Shown: one piece after another, positions 15,297 to 24,994 of the stretch | Position numbering within the stretch: position 1 is the first letter of the stretch | How the letters are laid out: each line of letters begins with the position of its first letter | Assembly: GCA_902478605.1 (NCBI GenBank) | Contig: CABSLQ010000031.1 | Coordinates: 1-36,413, forward strand | Direction: 5' to 3' | Length of the DNA stretch: 36,413 bases | DNA from: an uncultured Oscillospiraceae bacterium | Lineage (GTDB): Bacteria; Bacillota; Clostridia; Oscillospirales; Acutalibacteraceae | Position numbers and translations under genes: made by a program | Notes under the pieces: generated by a model | What the model saw: only the letters and a program-made list of their open reading frames with translations | Databases searched by the model: none | Told to the model about the DNA's origin: nothing

Positions 15297-17896
15297 CAGG
15301 CCCCTCCCCCTTCCACAGACATCCAGCCGACGGCTGGGACAACGCCCCGATCCATTTGCACATCGCTGTCGGTGTAATTGATCAGTATCGCGCCTCCGTT
15401 GTCATAATCTACCCGGATAAGACCGTCCGTCAATTCGGTGTGCCCGATCATCCGGGCGCCGCTGAACGGCCGCAGAGCCTGGGATACCTCTTTCCCAACC
15501 TCTTCAAGGCGGGGCTTCATCACCGCATAGCCGGCTGCATAATAGCCTTCGTAATTGGTGCCCTTCACTTCAGCGCTTTTGGCATACATGATCGTGGCAT
15601 ACACAGAGGAACCGGTCTCAATACACTTGAGCGTATAATACCGGTCGTCCGCTGCGGCGTTGAGCTCGGTGGCAGCTATCCGGACGCTGCCGGACAGCAC
15701 CATCTGCACAAATGGGATCGACCGGTCCAGCAGGGGATGGGCGTTGCTCTCCATAGGGACGTTTACCGCGTAGTCCAGACCGCTGAGGGCATAAGCGTTG
15801 GTTCCTTCCGACATGACCGCATAACCGGCCTGAGAAACCTGAAGAAGCAACTCTTCGGAGTATCCCTGGGCTGCATTGCGGCTCAAATAGCTGTTCACAT
15901 CATAATTGCCCGACAGATCCGAGGCCAGATATGGCAGAGAGAGCCCATTCAGTCCGCTGTCCCCGAGGGAATCCATAAAGCTTCCAGCCCGTTGCGCCAT
16001 ACTCTCCGGACGCAGCAGATAGCCGGTCAGCCGGTCTTCGTCCGGCAGGAAGTTCGCTATGTTATAAGACGGCTTGGTAGCCGCCTCGCTGGTAATCAAG
16101 CGAACCGGATCCCCCGCGCTGCCGAAGCCGCCCAGGAGGCTGGAACGATAGGCATATTGAAAATCGGCGTCCGGAAACAGACGGATCCCCTGCCGGGCCA
16201 GCGTCTCCGCCATAGCCAAAAAGCCCTTGCGGCCGCCCAGGACGCCTTCCGCGTCGACTTTTTCGAGCGCTTTGGACTTCAATCCTCCTTCCCGCCAGCC
16301 GCTGTAGCGCACCACCAGCTGGTTGTCCGGAAACGCTTCCGCCAGCTGCACCGCCGCCTCCTGCGCCTGTTCAAAGGTGGTCAGCGACCGGATCACTTCC
16401 CGCGGCACGCCCAGCAGAGGCTCACGGTCGTCAACAGCCCCCAGCATATTTACCACAAGAGGCAACGTCTCTTCTTCCTGCGGCGTCAAGACGCCGCGGT
16501 TCTGGAGCTGCTCGCGGTATTCCCGCGCCACGGAGTCCCAGGACAGTCCTTCGGAGGGCAGGAAGGAAAATTGCAGGGATATGTCCTCGCTGTTAATATG
16601 TTCTGCATAGCTGTTGACTGTATCCGTGTCGGTAGCCATCAGCTTCACCTGCGCGTAATCCAGAATCTGAAATTTGGCGGCAGCCCCACCGCGGTTATCC
16701 GCAGAGGTGCGGGGCGTCACATACAGCGAGGCGGTTGCCGCGGCGCCGGTGATTTCGGCCAGGAGACCGCCCTCCTGCGTGAGTATGCCGTACACGGGCA
16801 TACTCACGACATATTTCTGCGAAACCACGCTACTCTGATACAAGCCATAATTACGTCCGTATATAGGCTCCTCGTATTCCGGGGTGCTAGTCGACCGAAC
16901 ATAGTCGAGTTCCACCACCGCCCCGGAACCATCCGGCAGCACCACATCACAGTCCTGCTCGCCGCCTCCGGTACAAAAATATGGCAGAAGCACGATGGAA
17001 TCCAGCTTCACATTCTCTGTACACCGGATATCTTCAACAGGGATGCGCACGCACAGCCGACCGTCCTGGAGCGTATATTCCACCGGCAGGACGAAATTCC
17101 CCAGCGATTTTGCCTCGTCGGTATAACCGACCAGAGCATGATCTTCCTCCCGTTGCTCGTAGGTATAGCCGCATACCGTCAGATACTCGGTAATCCGTTC
17201 GGCCTCCAGCGGGGATACCGACTGCTTGAGCGTGTAGATGCGCCCCGCCTCGGCAAGGTTGGCGTAGCTCTGTTCCAGAGCGTTCAGGGTCTGGGTGTCG
17301 GTGATGGCTTCATAATTCACTTCACGGTAGTACCGCTTCATATTGCTTTGGGCGGTCTCATCCAGGTGAGACAGGATTTCTTGGAACCGCTCCGCCGTAA
17401 ACGCTTGGGGGTACAGGGGCAGCGGGATGACCTGTCCAAACCGATAAGTGACGCGGACGCCGTTCGGTATGGACTGGTAATCCGCCTGACCATACTGGAC
17501 GGAATCCTCGTAAGCATTCATCTGCTTAACGGTATCCGTGGAATCAATGACGTTTACCAGCAGCGGCGAGGACAGCCTCCCCCGCGCCGCATCGCTGAGG
17601 CTCAAGCGGTCCTGCGGGTTGGAATACCACACCGTCCCCTCCGCCGTCCGCACAGCGATTTCGGTCGTCTTCTCGTTGAAATACAGACGAAGCCCTCCGT
17701 CGGAGGCGACCTCCTTCATCCGTTCAAGGCCCAGCGTCTCCTCGCTTTGTTCAAAGCTCTCATCCGCCGCCCATCCCTGCACTTCTTCCGCCGTAAGCTC
17801 CGGAAAGAGCAGGGCCTGATCAGCGCACCCGGCGCACATCACTGCCAGCATGAGAACAGCGACGGTCTGGATAAGCCTATTCCTTTTATAGAACAT
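15296..17896 (-). CDS. DUF5696-like lipoprotein linked to sugar ABC transporters
   Basis: An 866-residue exported protein with a signal sequence ending in CAGC, a probable though atypical lipobox. It resembles the DUF5696 proteins that in Firmicutes sit with YIP1-type proteins and CUT1 permeases; this rests on remembered context and sequence style, not a search. The N-terminal third contains mixed beta strands; the middle (about 480-760) alternates strands and helices as in a TIM-barrel hydrolase (VVNMLGAV, LVVRYSGW, RLFPDADFQY, GLSLPYLASDL). I cannot identify catalytic residues. It is co-translated with the second permease pair, suggesting a role in substrate delivery or processing at the outer membrane face. 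Confidence 0.72.
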   Translation of the reverse strand: MFYKRNRLIQTVAVLMLAVMCAGCADQALLFPELTAEEVQGWAADESFEQSEETLGLERMKEVASDGGLRLYFNEKTTEIAVRTAEGTVWYSNPQDRLSLSDAARGRLSSPLLVNVIDSTDTVKQMNAYEDSVQYGQADYQSIPNGVRVTYRFGQVIPLPLYPQAFTAERFQEILSHLDETAQSNMKRYYREVNYEAITDTQTLNALEQSYANLAEAGRIYTLKQSVSPLEAERITEYLTVCGYTYEQREEDHALVGYTDEAKSLGNFVLPVEYTLQDGRLCVRIPVEDIRCTENVKLDSIVLLPYFCTGGGEQDCDVVLPDGSGAVVELDYVRSTSTPEYEEPIYGRNYGLYQSSVVSQKYVVSMPVYGILTQEGGLLAEITGAAATASLYVTPRTSADNRGGAAAKFQILDYAQVKLMATDTDTVNSYAEHINSEDISLQFSFLPSEGLSWDSVAREYREQLQNRGVLTPQEEETLPLVVNMLGAVDDREPLLGVPREVIRSLTTFEQAQEAAVQLAEAFPDNQLVVRYSGWREGGLKSKALEKVDAEGVLGGRKGFLAMAETLARQGIRLFPDADFQYAYRSSLLGGFGSAGDPVRLITSEAATKPSYNIANFLPDEDRLTGYLLRPESMAQRAGSFMDSLGDSGLNGLSLPYLASDLSGNYDVNSYLSRNAAQGYSEELLLQVSQAGYAVMSEGTNAYALSGLDYAVNVPMESNAHPLLDRSIPFVQMVLSGSVRIAATELNAAADDRYYTLKCIETGSSVYATIMYAKSAEVKGTNYEGYYAAGYAVMKPRLEEVGKEVSQALRPFSGARMIGHTELTDGLIRVDYDNGGAILINYTDSDVQMDRGVVPAVGWMSVEGGGA

Positions 17897-17900
17897 CCCA

Positions 17901-18527
17901 TCACATCCTCAGCTTCACTTCGGTGATGATTCCACTGATATACACCACCATCTGGTCGAACATCGAAGCAAACAGCAATACCAAAAACAGAATAAACGCC
18001 ATGCCCAGTACGGTTAGAAGAATGGCAAACAACGTTTTTGACACCGTAAACTGGTGGATGGACATGATCCCGGTAAAGAGCAGCAGCGCTGTAAAGGCAA
18101 GGCCGATTCCGGAAATAATTTCCAGGAAGGTTTGCTCCTGCTGCGTGAGAAACAAGGACAGAATGACACGAAGCAGCGTGGCCGCCGCATAGGGCACGAC
18201 GGCGTAGCAGGTCGCCATATAGATGTCGGAAAAGCGCCCCTTTCCATCCATCAGAACCGTGATGCACCAATTGGCCGCGCACCACAGGAAAACCGGAATC
18301 AAAGCATTGCCTATCTCCTGCAGGACGTTGAATTCCCGTATGTTATTGGTATTGAAGATAAATCCCGTGTACTGCTTCTGCACGACAAACATCGCAATCA
18401 GGAATACCAGCCAAAGGGTGGCGGCGACCGGGTTTCCCTGCCCTTCAAACCGTATGTCGTAAAAGCCGCGGATGGGGTGGTTCATCACCGTGAAGGCGTA
18501 ACGCAGCCCCCGGGCAATCTTTTTCAT
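17901..18527 (-). CDS. Yip1-like multi-pass membrane protein
   Basis: A 208-residue protein with about five hydrophobic helices, a basic N-terminus (MKKIARGLRYAF) and the layout of bacterial YIP1-domain proteins: PIRGFYDIRFE before the first helix, ATCYAVVPYAAATLLRV in the middle. The start at 18527 follows AGGAGG with 8-nt spacing; the frame is open upstream but overlaps the NHL gene. Its function is unknown. Its position between the NHL protein and the DUF5696-like lipoprotein, with tight spacing, suggests the three form one membrane unit. Confidence 0.78.
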   Translation of the reverse strand: MKKIARGLRYAFTVMNHPIRGFYDIRFEGQGNPVAATLWLVFLIAMFVVQKQYTGFIFNTNNIREFNVLQEIGNALIPVFLWCAANWCITVLMDGKGRFSDIYMATCYAVVPYAAATLLRVILSLFLTQQEQTFLEIISGIGLAFTALLLFTGIMSIHQFTVSKTLFAILLTVLGMAFILFLVLLFASMFDQMVVYISGIITEVKLRM

Positions 18528-18580
18528 GGCGGCGCCTCCTGATCTCAATCGTCGTTGGGTGTTTTGCTTGGCGGCCGGGT

Positions 18581-20158
18581 CTATTCCCCGCCCGCCGGCT
18601 TTCGGCGTTTTCTGCGCCGGCGAATCACGGCAGCCAGCAGGCGAGCTGCCGCCAATATAGCCGCCAGAACCACCGCGGCCGGAGCAAACCAACGGGATAC
18701 CAGTTCCTTGCTGTATTCCTTGAAAGCCCGCGAATACCATGTCCGGTCGTTTCCCAGCTTGAACATCCGCATGGCCTGCTCATATTCGCCGTATTGATAC
18801 AAGGTTTTTCCCACGCCGGAATACGCCAAATCGTAATTGGCATCCATGGCAAGCACCTTTTCCCAAGCCGATCGGGCCGCATCATACTGGCCGTCGTCCT
18901 GATACTGGATAGCGCCGGCAATGGCATCGCCGAATTCGGTTCGGGTAAACTGGGTCACGCTGCGCAGGCTACTGTCCAGCACATACAGATATGGCCCATA
19001 CTGCACGATTGAGCAGGGGGTTCGGAACCCTCCGGCCGTTTCATCCGGCCCGCTGAACGCATACAGCAGATATCCTTCAGCGTTGTAGGTAAAAATCCGG
19101 TTGCGGTTGTTGTCCAAAAGGCTGTAGCAGCCGTTGTCACCGCAGGCTATATCCACCACCCGGGAAATCCCCTGATAGGCGGCGTCAATGTTGTCAATGG
19201 TTTCCTCCACAGGGTAATCCCCCACCGGAGGGCCGAAGCCGTTGCGCCGCAGGATGTCGTTTCCAAGCATATTCAGCCGGCGCACCAGCGCCCCTTGCTC
19301 GGTGCCGCTGCCGGAACGGATTTCACTGAGCACCACGCCTTCGTCAATAGCGGCGGCACTGGCAAAAATGAAATTCTCCTGATCCAGCGCAATGTTGTTA
19401 TACTCAATCGGCACAAAATCCGCCATACGGTCCAGTTGTTCCTGTGAGGACAGCTTTTTCCACAGGATCTCCAGGGCACTGGCGTTGACCTTCCCCGCCG
19501 CCAAAAAGCCTTCAAATTTTCCGTCCGGATCAAACTCCACGATCCCTTCGTTAACGTTAATCGCAACCACATGGATGCGGCCGGAGGAATCCACCGCCAA
19601 TTTGGAGGGGCGGTATCTCTCCACAAAGGCCTCGTCAATGAAGGCGTTTTCCTCCGGATCGGGCGGGAGGATGGTGCGTTTCAGCCGGCAGTCCCCATCC
19701 ATATGGTAAATGTTTTGGGAAGCCCCGTCCGCCACATAGATATCGCCGTTCGTATCGACAAACACACCCAGCGGCTCCTGAAACGGCACCGTCTGTCCGT
19801 CCGCGTCGAGGCAGCCCGTCCATTCCTTCAGCAGATTCAGCTGACCGTCCATCTGGATGATCCGATTATCGCCTGCGGCATCTCCGCTGACTGCCAGATA
19901 AATGCTTCCATCGGGTCCGACCGCCATATCGTTCGGCTTTTTTAATTCACCCGCCCCCATGTCTACGCCGGTCACCGTTCGTGTGACGGCGTAAGGGGCC
20001 GGGCACTCTACAGGGTCGCCCCAATAGTTATAGGTATAGCTGGCAAAAGACGAGACCGGCATATGCAGGGAATCCCCTCCGGATGCCGCCTGTACTGCGG
20101 GACAGGCGCCGCAGAGGGCTATGACCGTCAAAAGAACCCCCCATCGTTTTCCTCTCAT
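18581..20158 (-). CDS. membrane-tethered NHL beta-propeller protein with C-terminal TPR
   Basis: A 525-residue exported protein. A signal peptide (MRGKRWGVLLTVIALCGACP...) is followed by NHL-type propeller repeats (for example GPDGSIYLAVSGD, DTNGDIYVADG, DSSGRIHVVAINV) to about residue 420, a TPR-like pair (DGQYDAARSAWEKVL, AYSGVGKTLYQYGEYEQA) and one C-terminal transmembrane helix followed by RRRRKRRK. NHL propellers usually bind proteins or sugars and TPRs bind proteins, so a scaffold role outside the membrane is plausible. The start at 20158 has AGGGGGTG upstream and is 11 nt from the permease stop; the longer open frame upstream overlaps that permease. Together with the Yip1-like and DUF5696-like genes it separates the two permease pairs. 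Confidence 0.8.
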   Translation of the reverse strand: MRGKRWGVLLTVIALCGACPAVQAASGGDSLHMPVSSFASYTYNYWGDPVECPAPYAVTRTVTGVDMGAGELKKPNDMAVGPDGSIYLAVSGDAAGDNRIIQMDGQLNLLKEWTGCLDADGQTVPFQEPLGVFVDTNGDIYVADGASQNIYHMDGDCRLKRTILPPDPEENAFIDEAFVERYRPSKLAVDSSGRIHVVAINVNEGIVEFDPDGKFEGFLAAGKVNASALEILWKKLSSQEQLDRMADFVPIEYNNIALDQENFIFASAAAIDEGVVLSEIRSGSGTEQGALVRRLNMLGNDILRRNGFGPPVGDYPVEETIDNIDAAYQGISRVVDIACGDNGCYSLLDNNRNRIFTYNAEGYLLYAFSGPDETAGGFRTPCSIVQYGPYLYVLDSSLRSVTQFTRTEFGDAIAGAIQYQDDGQYDAARSAWEKVLAMDANYDLAYSGVGKTLYQYGEYEQAMRMFKLGNDRTWYSRAFKEYSKELVSRWFAPAAVVLAAILAAARLLAAVIRRRRKRRKPAGGE

Positions 20159-20169
20159 ATCCGCACCCC

Positions 20170-21093
20170 CTATTCCTTGATGCCGGAGGTCGCCATAGTA
20201 TCCAAGATCTGGCTTTGGCTCAAAATAAACACAGCGATGGGCACGATCATCAGCACCAAAGACACGGCCGCGGCCGCGCCGGCGCGGGCAAAGCCGCCCG
20301 CCACGATCTGGTTGAGCGCGTAAGGCAGCGGCTTCAGTTCCTCGCTGCGGATGAGAACCCCACCCGTTGAATTCCACAGGCTCTGGAAGCTGAAAATGAT
20401 CAGCGTCAGCCAGGCTGGCTTTACCGTCGGCATGACGATGCGGAAAAAGATCCGCATTTCGCCCGCCCCGTCGATTTTTGCCGCTTCCAGCATGGCGTTC
20501 GGCACGCTCTCCATAAACTGCTTCATCAGGAACAGCCCCAGTGGGGAACCGAACGCCGGGATAATCAACGCCAGATAATTGTCCACCAGCCCGATCGAAG
20601 ACATGATAACGAAATTCGGGATGGAGGTGACGGTCGAATTGAACAGCAGGGTCGTCACCACCAGGCCAAAAAAGACTTTCCGGCCATAAAAATGATGCTT
20701 TTCCAAAACATACGCCGCCATGGATGCGAAAATCACATGCCCCGATGTGCCGGCAAGGGTCACCAGGAGCGTATTGAAAAAGTATCGAGAAATCGGCACC
20801 CAGGAAGTATCCATCACGCTGAACAGATCCCGCAGGTTGTCCAGCGTTGGATTTTGCACAAAGATGCGCGGCGGCGACAGATACAGCTCTTCCAGCGGCT
20901 TGAAAGCGTTGTTTATCACATATACCATGGGAATAACCATGACGATAGACAACAGGGATAAAAACAAAAGGTTGGCGACGTCGCCGCCGATGCTCCGCAT
21001 CGATCGCACCCGCAAAATATGACGCAGGCGGCGGGCAATACGCCTGTAGACCGGTATCCGCACGGCGGCGGATCCGCTTTTAACTGCGTTCAC
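20170..21093 (-). CDS. sugar ABC transporter permease, MalG type (first pair)
   Basis: A 307-residue CUT1 permease with about six helices. The EAA docking loop reads MLEAAKIDGAGEMRIFF and ends in PTVKP. An N-terminal basic cytoplasmic stretch of about 35 residues precedes the first helix. It starts directly after the stop of the MalF-type gene and would pair with it. The two MalG-type proteins in the window are only distantly similar. Confidence 0.93.
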   Translation of the reverse strand: MNAVKSGSAAVRIPVYRRIARRLRHILRVRSMRSIGGDVANLLFLSLLSIVMVIPMVYVINNAFKPLEELYLSPPRIFVQNPTLDNLRDLFSVMDTSWVPISRYFFNTLLVTLAGTSGHVIFASMAAYVLEKHHFYGRKVFFGLVVTTLLFNSTVTSIPNFVIMSSIGLVDNYLALIIPAFGSPLGLFLMKQFMESVPNAMLEAAKIDGAGEMRIFFRIVMPTVKPAWLTLIIFSFQSLWNSTGGVLIRSEELKPLPYALNQIVAGGFARAGAAAAVSLVLMIVPIAVFILSQSQILDTMATSGIKE

Positions 21094-21094
21094 C

Positions 21095-22021
21095 TTAATG
21101 CCCCACCCTCTCTAACAGACGGTTAATCAGCTTCCGGCTGAGCAACATCATGAGGAATAGAACCGTTGCAATAGCAGAAGCATATCCCATTTCAAACCGC
21201 TGATAACCGTAATCCCACATATGGTTAACCATGGTGTGGGCGGCATATCCGGCGGATGGGAAACCCGCCAGGGACAGCGTCACCTCATGGATGGAAAAGG
21301 CGCTCGTAATGCTCATGATCGCGCCGAACATCATTTGCGGCTTCATCATGGGCAGCGTGATATACCACAGTTCCTGCCACCGATTACGCAGGCCGTCGAT
21401 GGCGGCCGCTTCATAATACTGACTGTCTACATTTTTCAGGCCCGCTACAAAGGACAGGAAGCCGGCGCCCATACTGCTCCATAGCACGCAAAGAATGATG
21501 ACCATTTTGATATAGCGCGTATCGTTGAGCCAGTCAATCGGGTCGCTAATCAATCCCAGGTTAATGAGGAAGCCGTTCATGTAGCCGTAAATGTCACCCG
21601 AAAACAAAACACCAAAAATTACATACACCGAACCGGCAATGGAGGGCGAATAAAAAATCAGAACGAACAGCGTGCGGAGCGACGAACTGGTTTCATTGAT
21701 GAACCAAGCCACCACGAAAGAAAGGATATAGCCGCCCGGTCCGGTAATCAGCGCAAACAACAGGGTATTCTGCAGCGCTGTGATAAACACGTCGTCGCGC
21801 GTAAACAGGCGGATGTAATTCTGAAAACCCACCCAGCGCGGCGCCTCCAGGATATTGTTATAGGTAAAGCTGTAAAACACCGAAATCACGACCGGCAGGA
21901 CGGTAAAGGCCAGAAAAACAACCGCAAACGGCAACAGAAACGCATACGACACGCGGTCGTGCCATATTTTCCGGAAAACCGCGCCCACTTTCGACCGCGG
22001 CCCTCCTTTGAGAGTCATCAT
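21095..22021 (-). CDS. sugar ABC transporter permease, MalF type (first pair)
   Basis: A 308-residue CUT1 permease: first helix YAFLLPFAVVFLAFTVLP, EAA loop YYEAAAIDGLRNRWQELW, and six hydrophobic segments. I start it at 22021, where AGGAGG lies 9 nt upstream, 13 nt after the solute-binding gene. A longer open frame overlaps the previous gene and is not supported. With the product of 20170 it should form the channel served by the 980-residue or 475-residue binding protein. Confidence 0.92.
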   Translation of the reverse strand: MMTLKGGPRSKVGAVFRKIWHDRVSYAFLLPFAVVFLAFTVLPVVISVFYSFTYNNILEAPRWVGFQNYIRLFTRDDVFITALQNTLLFALITGPGGYILSFVVAWFINETSSSLRTLFVLIFYSPSIAGSVYVIFGVLFSGDIYGYMNGFLINLGLISDPIDWLNDTRYIKMVIILCVLWSSMGAGFLSFVAGLKNVDSQYYEAAAIDGLRNRWQELWYITLPMMKPQMMFGAIMSITSAFSIHEVTLSLAGFPSAGYAAHTMVNHMWDYGYQRFEMGYASAIATVLFLMMLLSRKLINRLLERVGH

Positions 22022-22034
22022 GTCCGTCCGCCTC

Positions 22035-24977
22035 CTATCTCGCCGCCTCCAAGCCGAATTCCACTCGCTTGTCATATAACTCGTCGTTGATAATTTTCGC
22101 GTAGCGAAGCATCGTTTCCCGCGGATCTTCTCCGGTGGTACCCACGCAGACCTCACGAAAAGCGTTCTTAATGTGCCGCGAGGTGTAATAGCCGCCCGGG
22201 ACCTCCGGGATACCCTTGGCCCACTGCGCTTGCGCCTGCAGCACGCGAAGGTCCCGCAGAGACCAAGGAAGCTGCTCCATCGCTTCTATGTTGGCCGAAG
22301 GATACCGCGCAGAGGTGCCTAAAAGGCTTTCCATCTCCCTGGCAAAAGACATCTGCACATCCGTCGAGGTCCACCAGCTGAGAAAATCCCATCCCGCTTC
22401 CGGATCCTGAATCGTAGACATCAGCATAGCGACCGTCCCGCCGGTGCTGACGCTGTGGTCAATCGTCCCGTCGTCCTGAACCGTCCCCGGGACCAAACCG
22501 ATTCCCCACAGGCCGCTGATTTCTGGGGCGGATACGGCCAACTGGTTGTACAAGCTCATGTCCGCGATGACCAGCGGCGCCTCTCCTGTACGGAAGCGGT
22601 TGGCAATATTAAAATTGGTAGGCAGACCATAGCTGGTATAAAACTGCGTCCAATATTCGAACGCGGATATGGCCACCTCGCTGTCCAAAGCCGAGCTTAC
22701 GCCCTCGCCGTTATAAAACTCCCCGCCCCTTTGGAACAGGAACATGGCGAAAGTTCCAAGCGCTTCTGTACCGGACGCGATACCGGTATCCATGAGGAAC
22801 GACATATTGTTTTTCTGCAGCACTGGCAAATACCGGATAACGTCGTCCCAGCTCCACGGATTACCGAGATCCGGCACAGGGATATGCAATTCTTCCAGAA
22901 TATCGGTCCGGTAAAACAGCACCGGCCACGTCTGCTGTTCCGGCAAGGCGTACAGGCCGCCATGAAATGTAAGCGGCGTCAGTGCGCTGTCCCGGAACCG
23001 AGAAAGCACTTCCTCAAGCTGTTCGTCCGTCGCTACTTCCCGCAGGTTGTACGCAGCGCCTCTCGTCGCGTAATTGACCGGCAGCGATATCGCGGCGTTG
23101 AGCAGGACGTCCGCACCGTTACCGGCTGCCACCGAAGGGAGAATCGTATCGGCAGTGATGACCTGCAGCTCTACGTTCACCGGCCTTCCGAGCCGTTGCG
23201 TAACGGTGGTGGAATACGATGAACGGATAAGGTCGTTCAGGATCGTAGCCTGATCGCGCCCTGTGGTCGTCCAGACCTTCAGCGTTTGGCCTCCTTCCAG
23301 CATTGTGCCGCCTAGAGAATTGTAATCCTCCACAAAGGAAGAAAAGAACAGCTTCATCTGATGAACAAACGAACCCCAGAAACCGGCATCAGCCTTCGGC
23401 AGCGGCGCAGACGGCGCTGCGATGGTAATGGTATCCAAATCCAGCGGCAGAGTCTGCGCATCCAGGATCCAGGTGTTCAACGCCGCAATATTGTCCTTGA
23501 AGGTATTCAGCCGCTTGGCAATTTCACGAGGATCCTCGTAAAAATCCCATAGCTGTTCCGAGATTTTGTCCAGCAAAGCCAGTTCGCTGCCCCGGAACCC
23601 CGCGATCGACCGGATTTCATCCGACAATGCGTCGAGATTGTCCGCCTGCACCCGCATTTCTTCAATGGTATCCGGGATCGCTTCGTCCAGGTTGTAGTCC
23701 CGCAGAGAATCCGGAGAAGCCCCCATAATCATGAGCAGCTCTCGGTAGATATCGTTAAGCGCCTGTACGCTTTCCTGGGCGCGGCCCAACGACGCGCCGA
23801 AATCTCCCAGCGTCATGGTCAGAGAGAGGGTGTAGGTACGGCCGGCTTCAAAGTAAAAGCGGCAGGGCGTGTCCTCAGCCGACACCACGTAGTTCTTCCA
23901 GTTTCTGTCGTAGGTAAAGCGGAGATTAGCCGCCTCCTCAAAAGGGACGCGGCCGTCGATGCGCAATATCCTTGTGGAGTAAAATCCACGCACGTAATTC
24001 TGGCGACAGCGCAGCCGAATTTCGTACATACCCGTTTCTTCCGGCGTAAAGGACCAGGCAATCGTCTGTCCGGCGTTGACCCAGTTATCACCGCCAATGG
24101 TGTTTAGACTGACCTTCGACCCTTTATAGGGACTCGTTATTGGAGAGGAGCGGTCCGCAAACGCCACCAGGCGCGCGTCGCTTTTCCACGCCGGGAGCTC
24201 CGCTTCTATCGTGGGCAGCGAGGACGTCGCATCGGGGACATCCTGGTAGCGAGCTGCGTATTCGTCATAGCTTGGTATATCCTCCACACCGTAAAATACG
24301 ATGCGGTGAATTCGCACATTCTCTCTGGACAAAGTGAGCGTCAAGGTGTTCTCATCTTCCAAAGGGAACAGCAGCTCCTGTGTATAGTAACCGGCCGCAT
24401 CCACCGCTTGATAGGAAAGCCATCCTCGTTCGTCAAATAAAATCTCTTCCTGGGAAGGACGGATATCGTTGCCGTTGTTATCCTCTTCAATAACGCCCCC
24501 AACATCCCGCCACCGCCTGGAAAGTACCAGAGAGTCGGCCTCCTGAAAGGGAATTTCTCCCTGCAGCTCCAGCCGGAGCTCAATATCGCGAGAGCGTCCC
24601 GGATCGGGATCATATTCGATCTGCATCGCATACAGGCCGGGAGACGCTGAGAAGGAGACGGTGAGGCTATCCTCTTCCTGAATATATACCGCGTCCTCCT
24701 CTGCCGTAAAGTTACCGCTGCCGGCAGCCAGCTGTTCAGCGTTCAATTCGACCTTCGTCTCTGTGGAAACCGGCTGCAGCACGGTTTTCTGTAAAAACTC
24801 TGTATAGGTAAGCTCTCCGGTGTCCACACTGTCCACAGCAACGGAAGAGGTTTCATCTCCCGCTTCATCGGCCGCGGCCGCCAGAAAAGCCATACCCATC
24901 AGTATGGACAACGCCAGCAAACAGCCGGCCGTTTTTCTGGCCCCTCTGCGCAATTCCGTCATCCCCTTCCGTCGCAT
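22035..24977 (-). CDS. extracellular solute-binding protein fused to N-terminal CBM-like modules
   Basis: A 980-residue exported protein. The signal peptide (to about residue 36, AAAADE) lacks a lipobox. Two beta-rich modules (about 75-232 and 255-392) share strand patterns such as PGLYAMQIEYD / TGMYEIRLRC and EIPFQEADSL / RVPFEEAANL, resembling galactose-binding or CBM35-type folds. A helical spacer (about 395-510) leads to a family 1 type sugar-binding domain (about 565-980), with GGLYALPEQQTWPVLFYRTDIL, NPWSWDDV and the final GWDFLSWW. Ordinary CUT1 binding proteins are about 400-550 residues and lipoproteins, so this fusion is about twice normal size. The absence of a visible membrane anchor is unusual. 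Confidence 0.85.
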   Translation of the reverse strand: MRRKGMTELRRGARKTAGCLLALSILMGMAFLAAAADEAGDETSSVAVDSVDTGELTYTEFLQKTVLQPVSTETKVELNAEQLAAGSGNFTAEEDAVYIQEEDSLTVSFSASPGLYAMQIEYDPDPGRSRDIELRLELQGEIPFQEADSLVLSRRWRDVGGVIEEDNNGNDIRPSQEEILFDERGWLSYQAVDAAGYYTQELLFPLEDENTLTLTLSRENVRIHRIVFYGVEDIPSYDEYAARYQDVPDATSSLPTIEAELPAWKSDARLVAFADRSSPITSPYKGSKVSLNTIGGDNWVNAGQTIAWSFTPEETGMYEIRLRCRQNYVRGFYSTRILRIDGRVPFEEAANLRFTYDRNWKNYVVSAEDTPCRFYFEAGRTYTLSLTMTLGDFGASLGRAQESVQALNDIYRELLMIMGASPDSLRDYNLDEAIPDTIEEMRVQADNLDALSDEIRSIAGFRGSELALLDKISEQLWDFYEDPREIAKRLNTFKDNIAALNTWILDAQTLPLDLDTITIAAPSAPLPKADAGFWGSFVHQMKLFFSSFVEDYNSLGGTMLEGGQTLKVWTTTGRDQATILNDLIRSSYSTTVTQRLGRPVNVELQVITADTILPSVAAGNGADVLLNAAISLPVNYATRGAAYNLREVATDEQLEEVLSRFRDSALTPLTFHGGLYALPEQQTWPVLFYRTDILEELHIPVPDLGNPWSWDDVIRYLPVLQKNNMSFLMDTGIASGTEALGTFAMFLFQRGGEFYNGEGVSSALDSEVAISAFEYWTQFYTSYGLPTNFNIANRFRTGEAPLVIADMSLYNQLAVSAPEISGLWGIGLVPGTVQDDGTIDHSVSTGGTVAMLMSTIQDPEAGWDFLSWWTSTDVQMSFAREMESLLGTSARYPSANIEAMEQLPWSLRDLRVLQAQAQWAKGIPEVPGGYYTSRHIKNAFREVCVGTTGEDPRETMLRYAKIINDELYDKRVEFGLEAAR

Positions 24978-24994
24978 TGCCGTCTTCGATTTCT

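Noticed and set aside
15356..17926. Very long open frame on the plus strand opposite the DUF5696-like gene
   Set aside because: It mirrors the coding strand codon pattern of a GC-rich gene, has no ribosome site or recognisable domain, and the minus-strand gene has a signal peptide and operon coupling.
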